DNA of 64,000 nt from an uncultured Chloroflexales bacterium (GCA_937918935.1 CAKZSI010000022.1:58915-122914); one strand, 5' to 3'; numbered from the stretch's first letter, positions 37,031 to 46,592 are shown. The notes: generated by a model from the letters alone, not told the origin. Program-made: numbers and translations.

Positions 37031-37137
37031 CGAAGAAGGTCTAAGGAGGTCTTCGAAGGAGAGGCGCGACCATCGAGCCAGCGGAGTTGCGCCCGCATGG
37101 GGACGCTCCCACACCCGGCCTCTGGTCAACCCCTCGT

Positions 37138-38175
37138 TCACTGCCTGGCCCGGGCCAGGGGCAGATGGACGCGCCAGACCGTCTCGACCAGTTCGATCTC
37201 GAACACGCGGGGCCAGAACTTGCCGGTCACGAAGAGCCGCCTGCCAGCGGCGTCGTAGGCGATGCCATTGAGCACCTCGGGCGGCGAGGGGCCATACTCC
37301 GCGGGCGGCAGCAAGGAGCGCAACTGGCTCAGATCCACATACGCAAGCACCTGCCCCGTTGCCGGATCGATCCTGGCGATGCGATCCGACTGCCAGATAT
37401 TGGCGAGGACCTCGCCATTCACGAACTCCAGTTCATTGAGCCAGATCACCGGGCCGCGGTCATCACGCACCTCCACCTGGCCGGTGATGGCGAGCGCGCC
37501 GGTACGGGCGGTGGCTTCAGGGTCAACAAAGTAGAGATTGGCCGTGCCATCGCTCATAATCAGCCGCGCGCCATCGAAGGTCAGCCCCCAACCCTCGACG
37601 GGCAGGGCGCGGCCCGCTGGCGGGTAGATGAAGGTTGCCGTGCGGTTGAAGGCCCCGCTGGCGTAGGTGTAGATGAAGCCTGCTCCGCTGCGCCAGGTCA
37701 ACTGGAAGATGCGCTCGCCAGCGACAGCGACCCCCTCGCCGAAATGCTCGCGTTCCAGATTGAAGATCGCCGCAACCTGCCCGGTGGCGAGATCGACCTT
37801 GCGCAGCGACGAGGCGCCGTTCAGGCCGGTACCCTCGTAGAAACCGCCATCGTCGAGGTAGACCAGACCCTGGGTGAAGGCCTGCGGATCATGCGGGTAG
37901 CTCTGCACCACGCGGGCGGTGACGAGCGGTACGGCTTCCGCGACCGGGTTCGGCGAAGCGAGCGGTGGCGGTGCGCCGGTGGGGGCAGGGTAGGCCCGCG
38001 TCGCCTGCGGGGCCGGGTAGAGCACCGGTGGCGTTGATGACGGCGCGGCAAGCGTCGGCTCGCCGCCGGGCATTGGCAAGGGAGCAGGAGCGGCAGTGCG
38101 GGGCGGCGCGCAGCCAGCGGCGAAGGCGATGGCGACGATCAGCGCCAGTACGCGCGCAAGGGCAATCCGTTGCAT
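37138..38175 (-). CDS. glutaminyl-peptide cyclotransferase-like lipoprotein
   Basis: A 345-residue lipoprotein (signal ending AFAAGC, then a Pro/Ala linker) with a five-bladed beta-propeller of the plant/bacterial glutamine cyclotransferase family. Landmarks are YPHDPQAFTQGLVYL, FYEGTGLNGASSLRKVDL, WGLTFDG, WLNELEFVNGEVLANIW and VLNGIAYD. Members form pyroglutamate at protein N-termini. It would act outside the membrane on exported proteins, like the FKBP neighbour. ATG 38175 sets the lipoprotein signal. Confidence 0.88.
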   Translation of the reverse strand: MQRIALARVLALIVAIAFAAGCAPPRTAAPAPLPMPGGEPTLAAPSSTPPVLYPAPQATRAYPAPTGAPPPLASPNPVAEAVPLVTARVVQSYPHDPQAFTQGLVYLDDGGFYEGTGLNGASSLRKVDLATGQVAAIFNLEREHFGEGVAVAGERIFQLTWRSGAGFIYTYASGAFNRTATFIYPPAGRALPVEGWGLTFDGARLIMSDGTANLYFVDPEATARTGALAITGQVEVRDDRGPVIWLNELEFVNGEVLANIWQSDRIARIDPATGQVLAYVDLSQLRSLLPPAEYGPSPPEVLNGIAYDAAGRRLFVTGKFWPRVFEIELVETVWRVHLPLARARQ

Positions 38176-38492
38176 CAACGTAGATCCTCGTTTGCTTCCA
38201 CCCAGGCATTCTACCCCAGTCCTGCATCGGGAGCAACACAAAGGCAGGCGGGCAGGGTTCACGTGCACCGAACACATTCCTCACCGCAGAGGGAGCAGAG
38301 GGTTTCGGAAAGCCCGGTCTCCGCGCTCCTCCGCGGTAAGCCCGAACCAGGGGAACGCGGGGCGCCCTGCCCCGCAATATAGATCCACTGGTTAACAAAC
38401 GATTACCTCTGGTGAGCAGAATACGCCCCAGCCGCGTGACGGGGGCGGTACCATGATGTAATAGGGCCGCAGTGTAGCCAAAGGAGGCTGCC
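38176..38492. other. gene-free spacer
   Basis: Divergent gap between the cyclotransferase and CBS genes. It contains some short direct and inverted GC segments (around 38285-38370) but nothing I can name. Confidence 0.4.
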
Positions 38493-38972
38493 ATGAACGT
38501 CACCAATGCCACCCCTGACCATGAGCGCGTACCTGCCGAGCAAGAGGTGCGCTACTACATGCGAACGCCGGCAGTGACGATCAACATCGCGGCGCCCCTC
38601 AGCGATGCCCTCGCACTGATGCGCGAGCACGACATTCGCCGCCTGCCCTGCGTGATCGACACGGGCGAACTGCGCGGCATCATCACCCAGGGCGATATCC
38701 GCGGGGCCGACGTGATGCGTCTTGCCGGCCTTGACCCCCTCGATATCGCCGAAGCCCTGCGAAACGTCAAGGTCTACGAAGTGATGACCGAGCACCCGAT
38801 CAGCATCTCGCCGGAGACGGGGCTACGCGAAGCGGCACTGTTGATGATTGAGAACAAGATCGGCGGGTTGCCGGTGGTGGATGAACACAAGCATGTGGTG
38901 GGCATCATCACCGAGAGCGACCTGTTCGAGATCCTGGTCCAGCAACTCGAGCCGCGGGAGCCAGAGGCGTAG
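38493..38972 (+). CDS. CBS-domain pair protein
   Basis: A 159-residue protein made of two CBS domains (about 22-80 and 93-150: VRYYMRTPAVTI, IRRLPCVIDTGELRGIITQGDI; YEVMTEHPISISP, IGGLPVVDEHKHVVGIITESDL). Such Bateman modules bind adenosine nucleotides and regulate partners. The partner is unknown. An ideal ribosome binding site (aaaggagg) precedes the ATG. Confidence 0.9.
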   Translation: MNVTNATPDHERVPAEQEVRYYMRTPAVTINIAAPLSDALALMREHDIRRLPCVIDTGELRGIITQGDIRGADVMRLAGLDPLDIAEALRNVKVYEVMTEHPISISPETGLREAALLMIENKIGGLPVVDEHKHVVGIITESDLFEILVQQLEPREPEA

Positions 38973-39216
38973 GACGCCGAGCGAGGCGAGTCATCAGCAG
39001 AGCCAGGCTGCGGGTGGGCCAGCACCGTGACAAAGAGCGGGTAGCATGGATCTTGTGGTGCCAGGGTACGGGGCCGTGCGGGTGGGCCAGACGCCGGAGC
39101 GCGTGGGCCGCCAGCATGGCCCCTGACGTTTTGATTGGGGTGGCTCTGCGGGCGTTGTGGCGCAAGCGGAGGGCGAGCTGCTGGCTGACGGGGTGTGTTC
39201 TGCATGAGGTAAAACT

Positions 39217-40143
39217 ATGGATGCGAGTTTGTACAAATCATGGTTAGATAATCTTTTCGATGCCGTTTATGTTGTAGATAAGGACAGGAGAATTGTTTAC
39301 TGGAACAGGACGGCTGAAGAACTTACAGGGTTTTCAGACTCGGAAGTATTTGGAGCAAGATGTTCTGATGATATTTTGAATCACACTGATATGATAGGGA
39401 TAAATTTATGCAAAAATGGCTGTCCACTGCATAAAACCCTCTGTGATGGCCAGAAGAGAGAAGCGGTCGTTTTTCTTCGACACAAGGACGGGCATCGCAT
39501 GCCCGTCCATATTCGTATTTCGCCCGTGCGAAATGAAACTAAAGAAATCATTGGCGCTATTGAGACATTTTCCGCCTACCCAAAAAATCTGCACATTATC
39601 AAAGAGCTGGAGCGGCAAAAAAGGGAAAGCATGTCAGACCCTCTATTGGGGATTGGCAATCGTCGTTATGCCGAAATGATGTTCCGGGTGCGTCAGGTGG
39701 AATCTCAAATGAGCGGCAATATGTTTGGCTTTATTTTTATGGACATAGACCGTTTCAAGTTCATCAATGATACATACGGCCACTCTGTAGGTGACAAAGT
39801 TCTGCTAATGGTAAGCCGCACGGTAGCTAATTTATTGCGTCATCTCGATTCATTTTGTCGATGGGGTGGAGATGAGTTTGTCATTTACCTGCCTGATGTC
39901 CATACAAAAGAAAATTTACGGGCAGTTGCTGAGCGCATCAGGAATTTTGTGCAAAGTAGCTTTATCGTATTGGACGGCACGAAATTATCGGTCAGCGTAT
40001 CACTTGGCGCAACGCTTATCAGCGCCAATGATACGATGGAAAGCGTTATAGAACGAGCTGATTTGTTGATGTACGAGAGTAAGGCAAAAGGCGGAAATCA
40101 ATTTACCATATCAGATGCGAGCGAACAGTGGACACCGAAATAA
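39217..40143 (+). CDS. PAS-GGDEF diguanylate cyclase, AT-rich
   Basis: A 308-residue protein: PAS domain (about 5-118) and GGDEF domain (about 135-300). The active site reads RWGGDEF (217-221) and an I-site RHLD (208-211) is at the right spacing, so it should make c-di-GMP with product inhibition. The PAS holds a Cys cluster (Cys49, Cys65, Cys69, Cys76; CKNGCP), suggesting a metal- or redox-sensing site. GC content is near the low forties against about 65 % around it, and codon use is AT-rich, so the gene was probably acquired. gagg before the ATG. No c-di-GMP phosphodiesterase in the window. Confidence 0.92.
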   Translation: MDASLYKSWLDNLFDAVYVVDKDRRIVYWNRTAEELTGFSDSEVFGARCSDDILNHTDMIGINLCKNGCPLHKTLCDGQKREAVVFLRHKDGHRMPVHIRISPVRNETKEIIGAIETFSAYPKNLHIIKELERQKRESMSDPLLGIGNRRYAEMMFRVRQVESQMSGNMFGFIFMDIDRFKFINDTYGHSVGDKVLLMVSRTVANLLRHLDSFCRWGGDEFVIYLPDVHTKENLRAVAERIRNFVQSSFIVLDGTKLSVSVSLGATLISANDTMESVIERADLLMYESKAKGGNQFTISDASEQWTPK

Positions 40144-40349
40144 TTTCGTGAAGTTCCCTCAAACGCTGCGTTACTGATCTGCGAGAGTCTGTGGCCCCCG
40201 CAACCTCCGCCAGGGGCAACGTAGCGCCAGCGAGCATTGTCTGACAGCATCGGCTCTGGATTTCTCCGCTTCCATCGGGCACGCTGCGGTACAATGAACA
40301 CAGAGGCGCGGCCAGACCGGCTGGCCGCCACGATGGTCGCGAGGAATGG

Positions 40350-41393
40350 ATGGACAAGTTTGAACAGGTGCGCCTGACGCGCCTGGCGGAATGCGCGGGC
40401 TGCGCTGCCAAGGTGGGGCCAGGCGCCCTGGCCAGCCTGCTGGCCGGGCTGCGTCTACCCGCCAGCCCGCACTTGCTGATCGGGCTGGAGATCAGCGATG
40501 ACGCGGCGGTCTATCAACTGGACGCGCACACGGCGCTGGTTCAGACGGTGGACTTTTTTCCGCCAATTGTGGATGACCCCTACACGTTCGGGGCCATCGC
40601 TGCGGCCAATGCCCTCAGCGATGTGTATGCCATGGGCGGGCGGCCCATTCTGGCCCTGGCCATCGCCGCTTTTCCCGATGACCTCGACCCGGCGATTATC
40701 GGGGCGATTCTCCAGGGTGGGGCCGACAAGGTGGCCGAGGCCGGTGCGGTGGTGGCCGGGGGCCATACTGTAGTGGACCGCGAGCCGAAGTATGGTCTCT
40801 GCGTGACCGGGCTTGTCGATCCGGCGCGGGTCACGCCCAAGGTCGGGGTATGGCCCGGTGACGTGTTGTTGCTCACCAAGCCCCTCGGTACCGGGCTGAT
40901 CACCACGGCGGCCAAACGGGGCCTGGTCGAGGCGGCCCACCTGGAGGCGGCTATGGCCAGCATGCTGCGCCTGAACCGGCGCTCCGCGGAACTGGCGGCG
41001 GAGATGGGCGTCCGCGCGGCTACGGACATCACCGGCTACGGTCTGCTGGGCCATGCCGCCGAGATGCTCCGTGTGGGTGAGGTGGGCTTGCGCATTGTTG
41101 CCGATGCGCTGCCGCTCCTGCCCGGCGCCATGGAGTACGCCCGGGCCGGGATGGCCCCCGGGGGCCTGGGCCGCAACCGGCGTTACCTGGAAGAACGGGG
41201 CGTCGTGCGCAATGCCAGCGCGATTGAAGAGGCCCAACGCCTGCTGCTCTTCGACCCGCAGACCTCCGGCGGCCTGCTGCTGGCCATGCCCCCCGAGCGC
41301 GCCGATGAGGCGCTGCGGCGCTTCGCCGACGCCGGCGAGCCGTGCTGGCGCATCGGGGAGGTGATCGCCGATGGAGGGATCGAGATCATCTGA
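40350..41393 (+). CDS. selD: selenide, water dikinase (selenophosphate synthase)
   Basis: A 347-residue SelD. The N-terminal catalytic segment AECAGCAAKVGPG keeps Cys18 and Lys21 at the positions of the E. coli Cys17/Lys20, so it is the Cys form, not selenocysteine. ATP/metal-binding motifs include DDAAVY, TVDFFPPIVDDPYTFG and DITGYGLLGHAAEM. It makes selenophosphate for selenocysteine or 2-selenouridine tRNA; no selA, selB or selU is in the window. gagg lies just upstream of the ATG. Confidence 0.93.
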   Translation: MDKFEQVRLTRLAECAGCAAKVGPGALASLLAGLRLPASPHLLIGLEISDDAAVYQLDAHTALVQTVDFFPPIVDDPYTFGAIAAANALSDVYAMGGRPILALAIAAFPDDLDPAIIGAILQGGADKVAEAGAVVAGGHTVVDREPKYGLCVTGLVDPARVTPKVGVWPGDVLLLTKPLGTGLITTAAKRGLVEAAHLEAAMASMLRLNRRSAELAAEMGVRAATDITGYGLLGHAAEMLRVGEVGLRIVADALPLLPGAMEYARAGMAPGGLGRNRRYLEERGVVRNASAIEEAQRLLLFDPQTSGGLLLAMPPERADEALRRFADAGEPCWRIGEVIADGGIEII

Positions 41394-41421
41394 GGTAAGA
41401 TAGGCGCCACAATGCGTGATC

Positions 41422-41450
41422 GCCCCCGCTCCCGCTCAGGGAGCGGGGGC
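41422..41450 (+). terminator. hairpin after selD
   Basis: A perfect 12-bp stem (gcccccgctccc / gggagcgggggc) with a five-base loop, 29 bases after the selD stop. No T-tract follows, so it may be an inefficient or factor-assisted terminator. Confidence 0.6.
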
Positions 41451-41508
41451 AGGGGCAGGAGTTCTTCAGCCAGGACGTTGACGTAGCCCTGTATCCGCTG
41501 CCGGTTAT

Positions 41509-41537
41509 TTGTCGTTTGCGGGCCTTTCGGGTATCAT
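41509..41537 (+). promoter_or_regulatory. candidate promoter for the PHP-AlbA_2 gene
   Basis: -35 TTGTCG at 41509-41514 and -10 TATCAT at 41532-41537, 17 bases apart. It would give a leader of about 165 bases before the ATG at 41710. Inferred from consensus only. Confidence 0.4.
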
Positions 41538-41709
41538 AAGGGCATCGCCCGCCCGGTGCGTTTGTGTTGTGGTCCTTAACACCTCTGGCCATTGCATCGC
41601 GTTCCGTGTGAACAAATCGAAAGGAGGCCCCGTCCGCGCCGCCGACCCGGGTTGCGGCGAAAAAAACCTGAGAGTAAAAGATCGAAAGCAATTGTGGAGT
41701 TGAAAACCT

Positions 41710-44058
41710 ATGAGCACACCTGGCGAGGTGCGCAACGGAATGCGCTGGTTTCGTGCCGATCTGCACATTCATACACCGGCTTCTGAGGATTACGCCGAAC
41801 CGGAAATCACCTATCTCGATATTCTCCAGGAAGCGGAACGACGCGAACTTGACATCATCGCCTTTACTGACCATAACACCGTTCACGGCTACGAACAGTT
41901 TCACCGCGAATTAGACTTTTTGCGCGCCCTCGAGCAGGCCGGACGGCTGACGGCCGAGGAACAGGCCCGTCTCATCGAGTACCGGCGTCTGCTGGCGCGT
42001 ATTACGGTGCTGCCGGGGTTCGAGTTCACCTCGCATTTTGGCGCCCACATCCTCGGCATTTTCCCGCCGAACCGCCCGATCAGTCTGATCGAGATGACGC
42101 TGCTGCAACTGGGCGTTCCTGCCGAACATCTGAAGGCGGGGATCTGTGGCATTGCCAATACCCGCCACGTGACCGAAGCCTATGAAATCATCGCCCGTGC
42201 GGGCGGCCTGGTGATCGCGCCCCACGTCAATGGTCCCAACGGGGTGATTACCGAAACCCTGCGTATGGGGACCAGCGGCCAGGCGCGTATCGCCGTCACC
42301 CAGAGTCCTTACCTGCACGCCCTGGAGTTCGTGAACTTCTACACCGATCACGAGAAGTTCACTTCGCCGGGCTTCTACAATGGCAAGACCGAACACTACG
42401 ATCGGCGCATGTTCTGCATCCAGGGCTCCGATGCCCATCGCCTGCGACGCCTTTCGGACGAGGACATGCAGTCTCTGCATCGCCATGGCATCGGCGATCG
42501 CTACTTCGAGGTGCTCCTGCCCGATCCGAGCTTCGAGTCGCTCAAGGCGCTTTTTACCAGCCAGGACTTCGACCGGGTGCGGGTGCCCAAGCGCGACCAG
42601 AAGCAGTGGGCCGTGGACGCAGTGCGCTTCGGCGCATCCTCCGAGCGGCAGGTGCTGCGCGCCCCCGGCGATGATGCCCAGGTCGCCGACCTGTGGAAAG
42701 ATGTGGCGGCCCTGGCCAACGCTGGCGGCGGGGTGCTGGTGATCGGCTGCGAGCCCGGTGGCAAGGTCGTCGGCGTCATGCGGCCCGACCAGGTTAGCGA
42801 GGCGCTGCGCAAGAGCGTCACCGAGCAGATCATGCCCCAGCCTTACCTCTCCTTCGAATTGATGAGCTATGAGGGCCAGGATGTCATGCGGGTGGAGGTG
42901 AAGGCCGCCGATACCCCGCCGTATGTCGGCGCCAACGGCGCGATCTACGTTCGCCGCGATGGTGAGACCTCCCTCGCCGACCGGGGCGAGATCATTCAAC
43001 TCTGCCGGCGCGCCCTCGCGGAAGGCGCCTCCTCGCCCCTGGATAACGGACAGGATCTCGACCTGCCCCGCTCGGGCGTCGAGATCGTCGGTGCCGTCAA
43101 ACGGGGCGGCGTCTGGCTCTACGAGGTGCGCGACCTGCGCACCACTGCCGGCGTCACCCGTGACCGTGCCCAGGGCCTCTGGGCCTATGCCATCAGCCGC
43201 CACGAGGACCTGCGCGATGGCCGTATCGACCTGCAGAGCCAGGTGCGCTGGAAAGGGCGCCTGGGCCTCTGGCGCGCCTATCGCCAGGGTAATCGCACCA
43301 AGTACGATCTGGTCCATCGTGACGCGAATGGGGTGATCGACCACATTTTCTTTGGCGTGAGCGACTGGGGTCTGAGCGATTCGTGGGCAGCCTTGCTCAA
43401 CGAACGCAGCGGCGATGTGGTCGAACAGGAGCCGCAGGCCTTTGAACAGGCCGACGAGACCGCCCTGCCCGTCCTCGCCGACGACGCGCCCACCGAGGCC
43501 GCGCTGCCCGAGCCGGCAACCTGGGGCGAGCGGCGCATCCGCTGGCGGGGCCGCGGCGGCCTGGTGGCGGTGACCCGCGACGCGGTGGGCAAGGTGCGCT
43601 TCGATCTGGTGATGAAGGATAAGGACGGCAACGGGCAACAGTCCTATCCCGGCGTGCCTGCTGAAAAGCTCACCGAGGCCTGGTTGAGCCTCATCCGCGT
43701 GCCTCGCCCCCGCACCGGCATCGAAGTGGTCAGCGCCATCCGCGGCGAGGACGGCGAGTGGCAGTACGTCTTTCGTAACCTGCGCACCGGCGATGTGAGC
43801 GGCGTCCCCTGGCGTCTCCAGGATATTGAGCCGGGCACCGTGCGGGAGTACGCTGCCCGCATGTACCAGCAGGACATCCCCCTCGATGAGGACAGGGTCC
43901 GCTGGTGGGGCAACCTGGGCTACCTGCGGCCCATGCGCAGCCAGGTTGATCTGGTCTATGTGGACGAGTTCGGCGAACCCCACTTCTACTATGCCGCCCG
44001 CCGAGAGGAACTGACCGGCGAGTGGCGCGATTTGCTGGAACTCTACGGCGAGATGTAG
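41710..44058 (+). CDS. PHP hydrolase fused to AlbA_2 (Schlafen-like) domain and C-terminal repeats
   Basis: A 782-residue three-part protein. Residues 12-290 are a PHP metal-dependent phosphoesterase: RADLHIHTPASED (His19, His21), AFTDHNT, EFTSHFGAH, IAPHVN and QGSDAHR. Residues about 300-435 are an AlbA_2/Schlafen-like domain (DLWKDVAALANAGGGVLVIG, then IYVRRDGET). The rest holds two full copies and one partial copy of a repeat: GVEIVGAVKRGGVW / GIEVVSAIRGEDGEW starts, VRWKGRLG / IRWRGRGG / VRWWGNLG cores. The fusion suggests nucleic-acid- or nucleotide-directed hydrolysis, perhaps in defence or regulation, but the activity is unknown. Alone on its transcript. Confidence 0.8.
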   Translation: MSTPGEVRNGMRWFRADLHIHTPASEDYAEPEITYLDILQEAERRELDIIAFTDHNTVHGYEQFHRELDFLRALEQAGRLTAEEQARLIEYRRLLARITVLPGFEFTSHFGAHILGIFPPNRPISLIEMTLLQLGVPAEHLKAGICGIANTRHVTEAYEIIARAGGLVIAPHVNGPNGVITETLRMGTSGQARIAVTQSPYLHALEFVNFYTDHEKFTSPGFYNGKTEHYDRRMFCIQGSDAHRLRRLSDEDMQSLHRHGIGDRYFEVLLPDPSFESLKALFTSQDFDRVRVPKRDQKQWAVDAVRFGASSERQVLRAPGDDAQVADLWKDVAALANAGGGVLVIGCEPGGKVVGVMRPDQVSEALRKSVTEQIMPQPYLSFELMSYEGQDVMRVEVKAADTPPYVGANGAIYVRRDGETSLADRGEIIQLCRRALAEGASSPLDNGQDLDLPRSGVEIVGAVKRGGVWLYEVRDLRTTAGVTRDRAQGLWAYAISRHEDLRDGRIDLQSQVRWKGRLGLWRAYRQGNRTKYDLVHRDANGVIDHIFFGVSDWGLSDSWAALLNERSGDVVEQEPQAFEQADETALPVLADDAPTEAALPEPATWGERRIRWRGRGGLVAVTRDAVGKVRFDLVMKDKDGNGQQSYPGVPAEKLTEAWLSLIRVPRPRTGIEVVSAIRGEDGEWQYVFRNLRTGDVSGVPWRLQDIEPGTVREYAARMYQQDIPLDEDRVRWWGNLGYLRPMRSQVDLVYVDEFGEPHFYYAARREELTGEWRDLLELYGEM

Positions 44059-44175
44059 ATCCCCGGACCGCGCCTTTTGGAGCGGCGCGGGGAGGCTATG
44101 CCTCCCTGCAACTCCCGGTCCGCCCGGTGCGGGCGGAAGCAGGCCCGTTGGATTGTCTTCGGGGCAAGCCCCGGG

Positions 44176-44219
44176 TGTTTCACTGGTGTCGGCGACTGGC
44201 CGCCAACACCAGTGAAACA
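44176..44219. terminator. bidirectional hairpin between convergent genes
   Basis: A 19-bp stem with one mismatch: tgtttcactggtgt at 44176-44189 pairs with acaccagtgaaaca at 44206-44219, extended by ggcg/cgcc. It sits between the PHP gene and pdhC, which converge, so a shared terminator is likely. Smaller hairpins lie at about 44090 and 44308. Confidence 0.65.
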
Positions 44220-44328
44220 TGATCCTGCTGGGCGCCGCAGCCGTCACGACCCCTACCATCTCGAGGCGGAGGTTGCATTGGCCCTGTGGGCGGAATCAAC
44301 GGATCGCGAAGGGCGCAGCCCTTCGCCT

Positions 44329-45597
44329 TCACGCCAGCACGCGCAGCGGGTTCTCCAGCAGCGCCTGCAACTCCTGCAGGTAGCGGGCCGCCACCGCGCC
44401 GTCCACTACCCGGTGATCGGCGCTTAAGGTGAGGGTCATCACGTGCCCGATGACGATCTGATCGTCCTTCACCAGCGGCGCCCTGCGCACCGCGCCCACA
44501 GCGAGAGAAGCGGCCTGCGGCGGGGTGATGATCGAGACGAACTCGCTCACCCCGTACATGCCCAGGTTGGAGACCTGGAAGGTGGCGCCTTCGAGTTCGT
44601 GCTGTTTGATCTTGCCGTCGCGCGCCCGCAGGGCCATGTCGCGGATCTCGGCGCTGATCACGCTGAGGCTCTTCTTGTCGGCGTCCTTGATCACCGGAGC
44701 GACTAACCCGTCGTCGAGGGCCACCGCGACGCTCACGTTGATCTGCTGGTGGCGAATGACGCCTGGCTGGCCCTCGGCGGTAAGACCGTAGCTGCTGTTG
44801 ACAGCGGGCGCCTTGAGCAGCGCCTGCGCCGCGGCCTTGACCACCAGATCGTTCACCGAGACCCTGACCCCGCTGGCGGCCAGTTGCTCGCGCAGGGCCA
44901 GCGCAGCGTCCATCTCCACGTCCATGGTCACGTAGATATGGGGCACGCCCGGCTTGGACTCGCTCATTGTCCGGGCGATGGCCCGGCGCATGCGCCCCAG
45001 GGCTTCGGCGGCGGGGAGTGTCGGTGCGGGCGTAACCACCGCGGGGACGGGGGGTGGCGCGACCGGCGTCGGGGCTGGTGGTGGCGTGGCCGGGGCGGGC
45101 GGCTGGCCGCCGGCCCGCATCTGCGCGGCAAACTCCTCGACGTTCTCCTTGAGGATGCGCCCGCCGGGACCGGTGCCGCGAACCTGGCGCAGATCCACGC
45201 CCAGTTCCCCGGCAATGCGCCGCGCCACCGGCGAGGCGAGGATGCGCCCGTTCTCCTCGGCGGGGGGCGGAGGGGCGGCCACCACCGCGGGGGTGGGCGC
45301 CGGGCCAGACGCAGGCGCGGCGGCGGGCGCCGGAGCGGCGGACGGCGGCGCCGCCACCACCGGCCCATCGCCGATCAACGCGATCACCTCGCCAATCGGC
45401 ACCGTCTTGCCCTCGGGAACGATAATCTGCTGGAGGGTGCCCGACTCAAAGGCCTCAAGTTCCATCGTGGCCTTGTCGGTCTCGATCTCAGCGATAATCT
45501 CCCCGGCGACGACCGGATCGCCGGGTTGCTTGAGCCAGCGCCCCACCGTGCCCTCCGACATCGTATCCGACAGGCGGGGCATCGTCACTTCGCCCAT
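44329..45597 (-). CDS. pdhC: pyruvate/2-oxoacid dehydrogenase E2 (dihydrolipoamide acyltransferase)
   Basis: A 422-residue E2. One lipoyl domain (lipoyl Lys42 in ETDKATMEL), Pro/Ala-rich linker, E1/E3-binding domain (SPVARRIAGELGVDLRQV, about 115-155), second linker, and catalytic core with DHRVVDG (His395, Asp399) near the C-terminus. Transfers the acyl group to CoA in a multienzyme complex. Third gene of E1alpha-E1beta-E2; its ATG overlaps the end of E1beta by 13 bases. No E3 gene is nearby. The lipoyl lysine is the presumed substrate of lipB/lipA at 29.6-31.4 kb. Confidence 0.93.
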   Translation of the reverse strand: MGEVTMPRLSDTMSEGTVGRWLKQPGDPVVAGEIIAEIETDKATMELEAFESGTLQQIIVPEGKTVPIGEVIALIGDGPVVAAPPSAAPAPAAAPASGPAPTPAVVAAPPPPAEENGRILASPVARRIAGELGVDLRQVRGTGPGGRILKENVEEFAAQMRAGGQPPAPATPPPAPTPVAPPPVPAVVTPAPTLPAAEALGRMRRAIARTMSESKPGVPHIYVTMDVEMDAALALREQLAASGVRVSVNDLVVKAAAQALLKAPAVNSSYGLTAEGQPGVIRHQQINVSVAVALDDGLVAPVIKDADKKSLSVISAEIRDMALRARDGKIKQHELEGATFQVSNLGMYGVSEFVSIITPPQAASLAVGAVRRAPLVKDDQIVIGHVMTLTLSADHRVVDGAVAARYLQELQALLENPLRVLA

Positions 45598-46592
45598 GGC
45601 GCACCTCGCGATGATCCTGCCAGCACCTGGTGGATGGCATAGATAAGACTGTTTGCATTGGGCTTGGAGACTGCCGAGAGTTCTTTGGCGTAGGGCAACG
45701 GCACCTCAAGGCCGGCAACGCGCAGCACCGGCGCGTCGAGATAGTCGAAGGCCTGCTCCTGAATGGTGGCGGCGATCTCGGCGGTCACGCCATAGGAATA
45801 CCAATCTTCGGCGATCACTACTGCCCGGCCGGTCTTCTTCACCGACTCGATGATGGTGGGCCGATCAAGGGGGCGCAGGGAGCGCAGATCAACCACCTCC
45901 ACACTGATGCCCTCGTTCTCCAGGCGCTGGGCCACCTGGAGAGCAATGGCGGTCATGCGGGAGTAGGCCACAACGGTGACATCCTCGCCGCGCCGTTTCA
46001 CTTCGGCGACGCCAATCGGCACCACGTAGTCATCATCGTCGGGCACGTCGCCCCTGGTATCGTAGAGGGCCAGGCTCTCGATAAAGATCACCGGATCGTC
46101 GTCGCGCACGGCGGCGCGCAGCAAACCCCTGGCGTCATAGGGCGTGGCGGGGGCCACCACTTTGAGGCCCGGGCAGTAGGCGAACCAGTTCTCGAAGCTC
46201 TGCGAGTGGGTGGCCGCGAGCTGCCCCGTGCCGCCGGAGGGGGTGCGGATGACCAGGGGTACGCGCACCTGCCCGCCGAACATGTAGTGGATCTTCGAGG
46301 CGTGGTTCACGACCTGGTCAATCGCTACCAGAATGAAGTTGATCGTCATAATCTCGACCACCGGACGGAGGCCGAGCATGGCCGCACCGATGGCCACCCC
46401 GACAAAGCCCTCCTCGGCGATGGGGGTGTCCACCACACGCTTCGGCCCGAACTCCTGCAACAGACCCTCGGTAATACGATAGGAGCCTTGAAAGACCCCG
46501 ATCTCCTCGCCCATGAGCAGGACGTTGGGATCGCGGGCCAGTTCCTCGCCAAGCGTATCGTTGAGCGCCTGGCGGTAGGTGATAATGGGCAT
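45585..46592 (-). CDS. pdhB: pyruvate/2-oxoacid dehydrogenase E1 beta subunit
   Basis: A 335-residue E1 beta subunit. It starts ITYRQALNDTLGEELARD, has LMGEEIGVFQGSYRIT, DTPIAEEGFVGVAIGAAM and RTPSGGTGQLAATHSQS, all typical. It forms the thiamine diphosphate active site with E1alpha. ATG 46592 is the start of homology; the longer frame upstream is read-through of the E1alpha region. Pyruvate versus branched-chain or acetoin substrate cannot be decided from sequence alone. Confidence 0.92.
   Translation of the reverse strand: MPIITYRQALNDTLGEELARDPNVLLMGEEIGVFQGSYRITEGLLQEFGPKRVVDTPIAEEGFVGVAIGAAMLGLRPVVEIMTINFILVAIDQVVNHASKIHYMFGGQVRVPLVIRTPSGGTGQLAATHSQSFENWFAYCPGLKVVAPATPYDARGLLRAAVRDDDPVIFIESLALYDTRGDVPDDDDYVVPIGVAEVKRRGEDVTVVAYSRMTAIALQVAQRLENEGISVEVVDLRSLRPLDRPTIIESVKKTGRAVVIAEDWYSYGVTAEIAATIQEQAFDYLDAPVLRVAGLEVPLPYAKELSAVSKPNANSLIYAIHQVLAGSSRGAPWAK

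Noticed and set aside
38973..39216. Spacer before the GGDEF gene checked for a tRNA or insertion-element remnant
   Set aside because: No cloverleaf arms, no T-loop consensus, and no inverted repeat ends were found.
41911..44259. 782-codon open frame antisense to the PHP-AlbA_2 gene
   Set aside because: No recognisable domain, and the plus-strand product carries intact PHP metal ligands.
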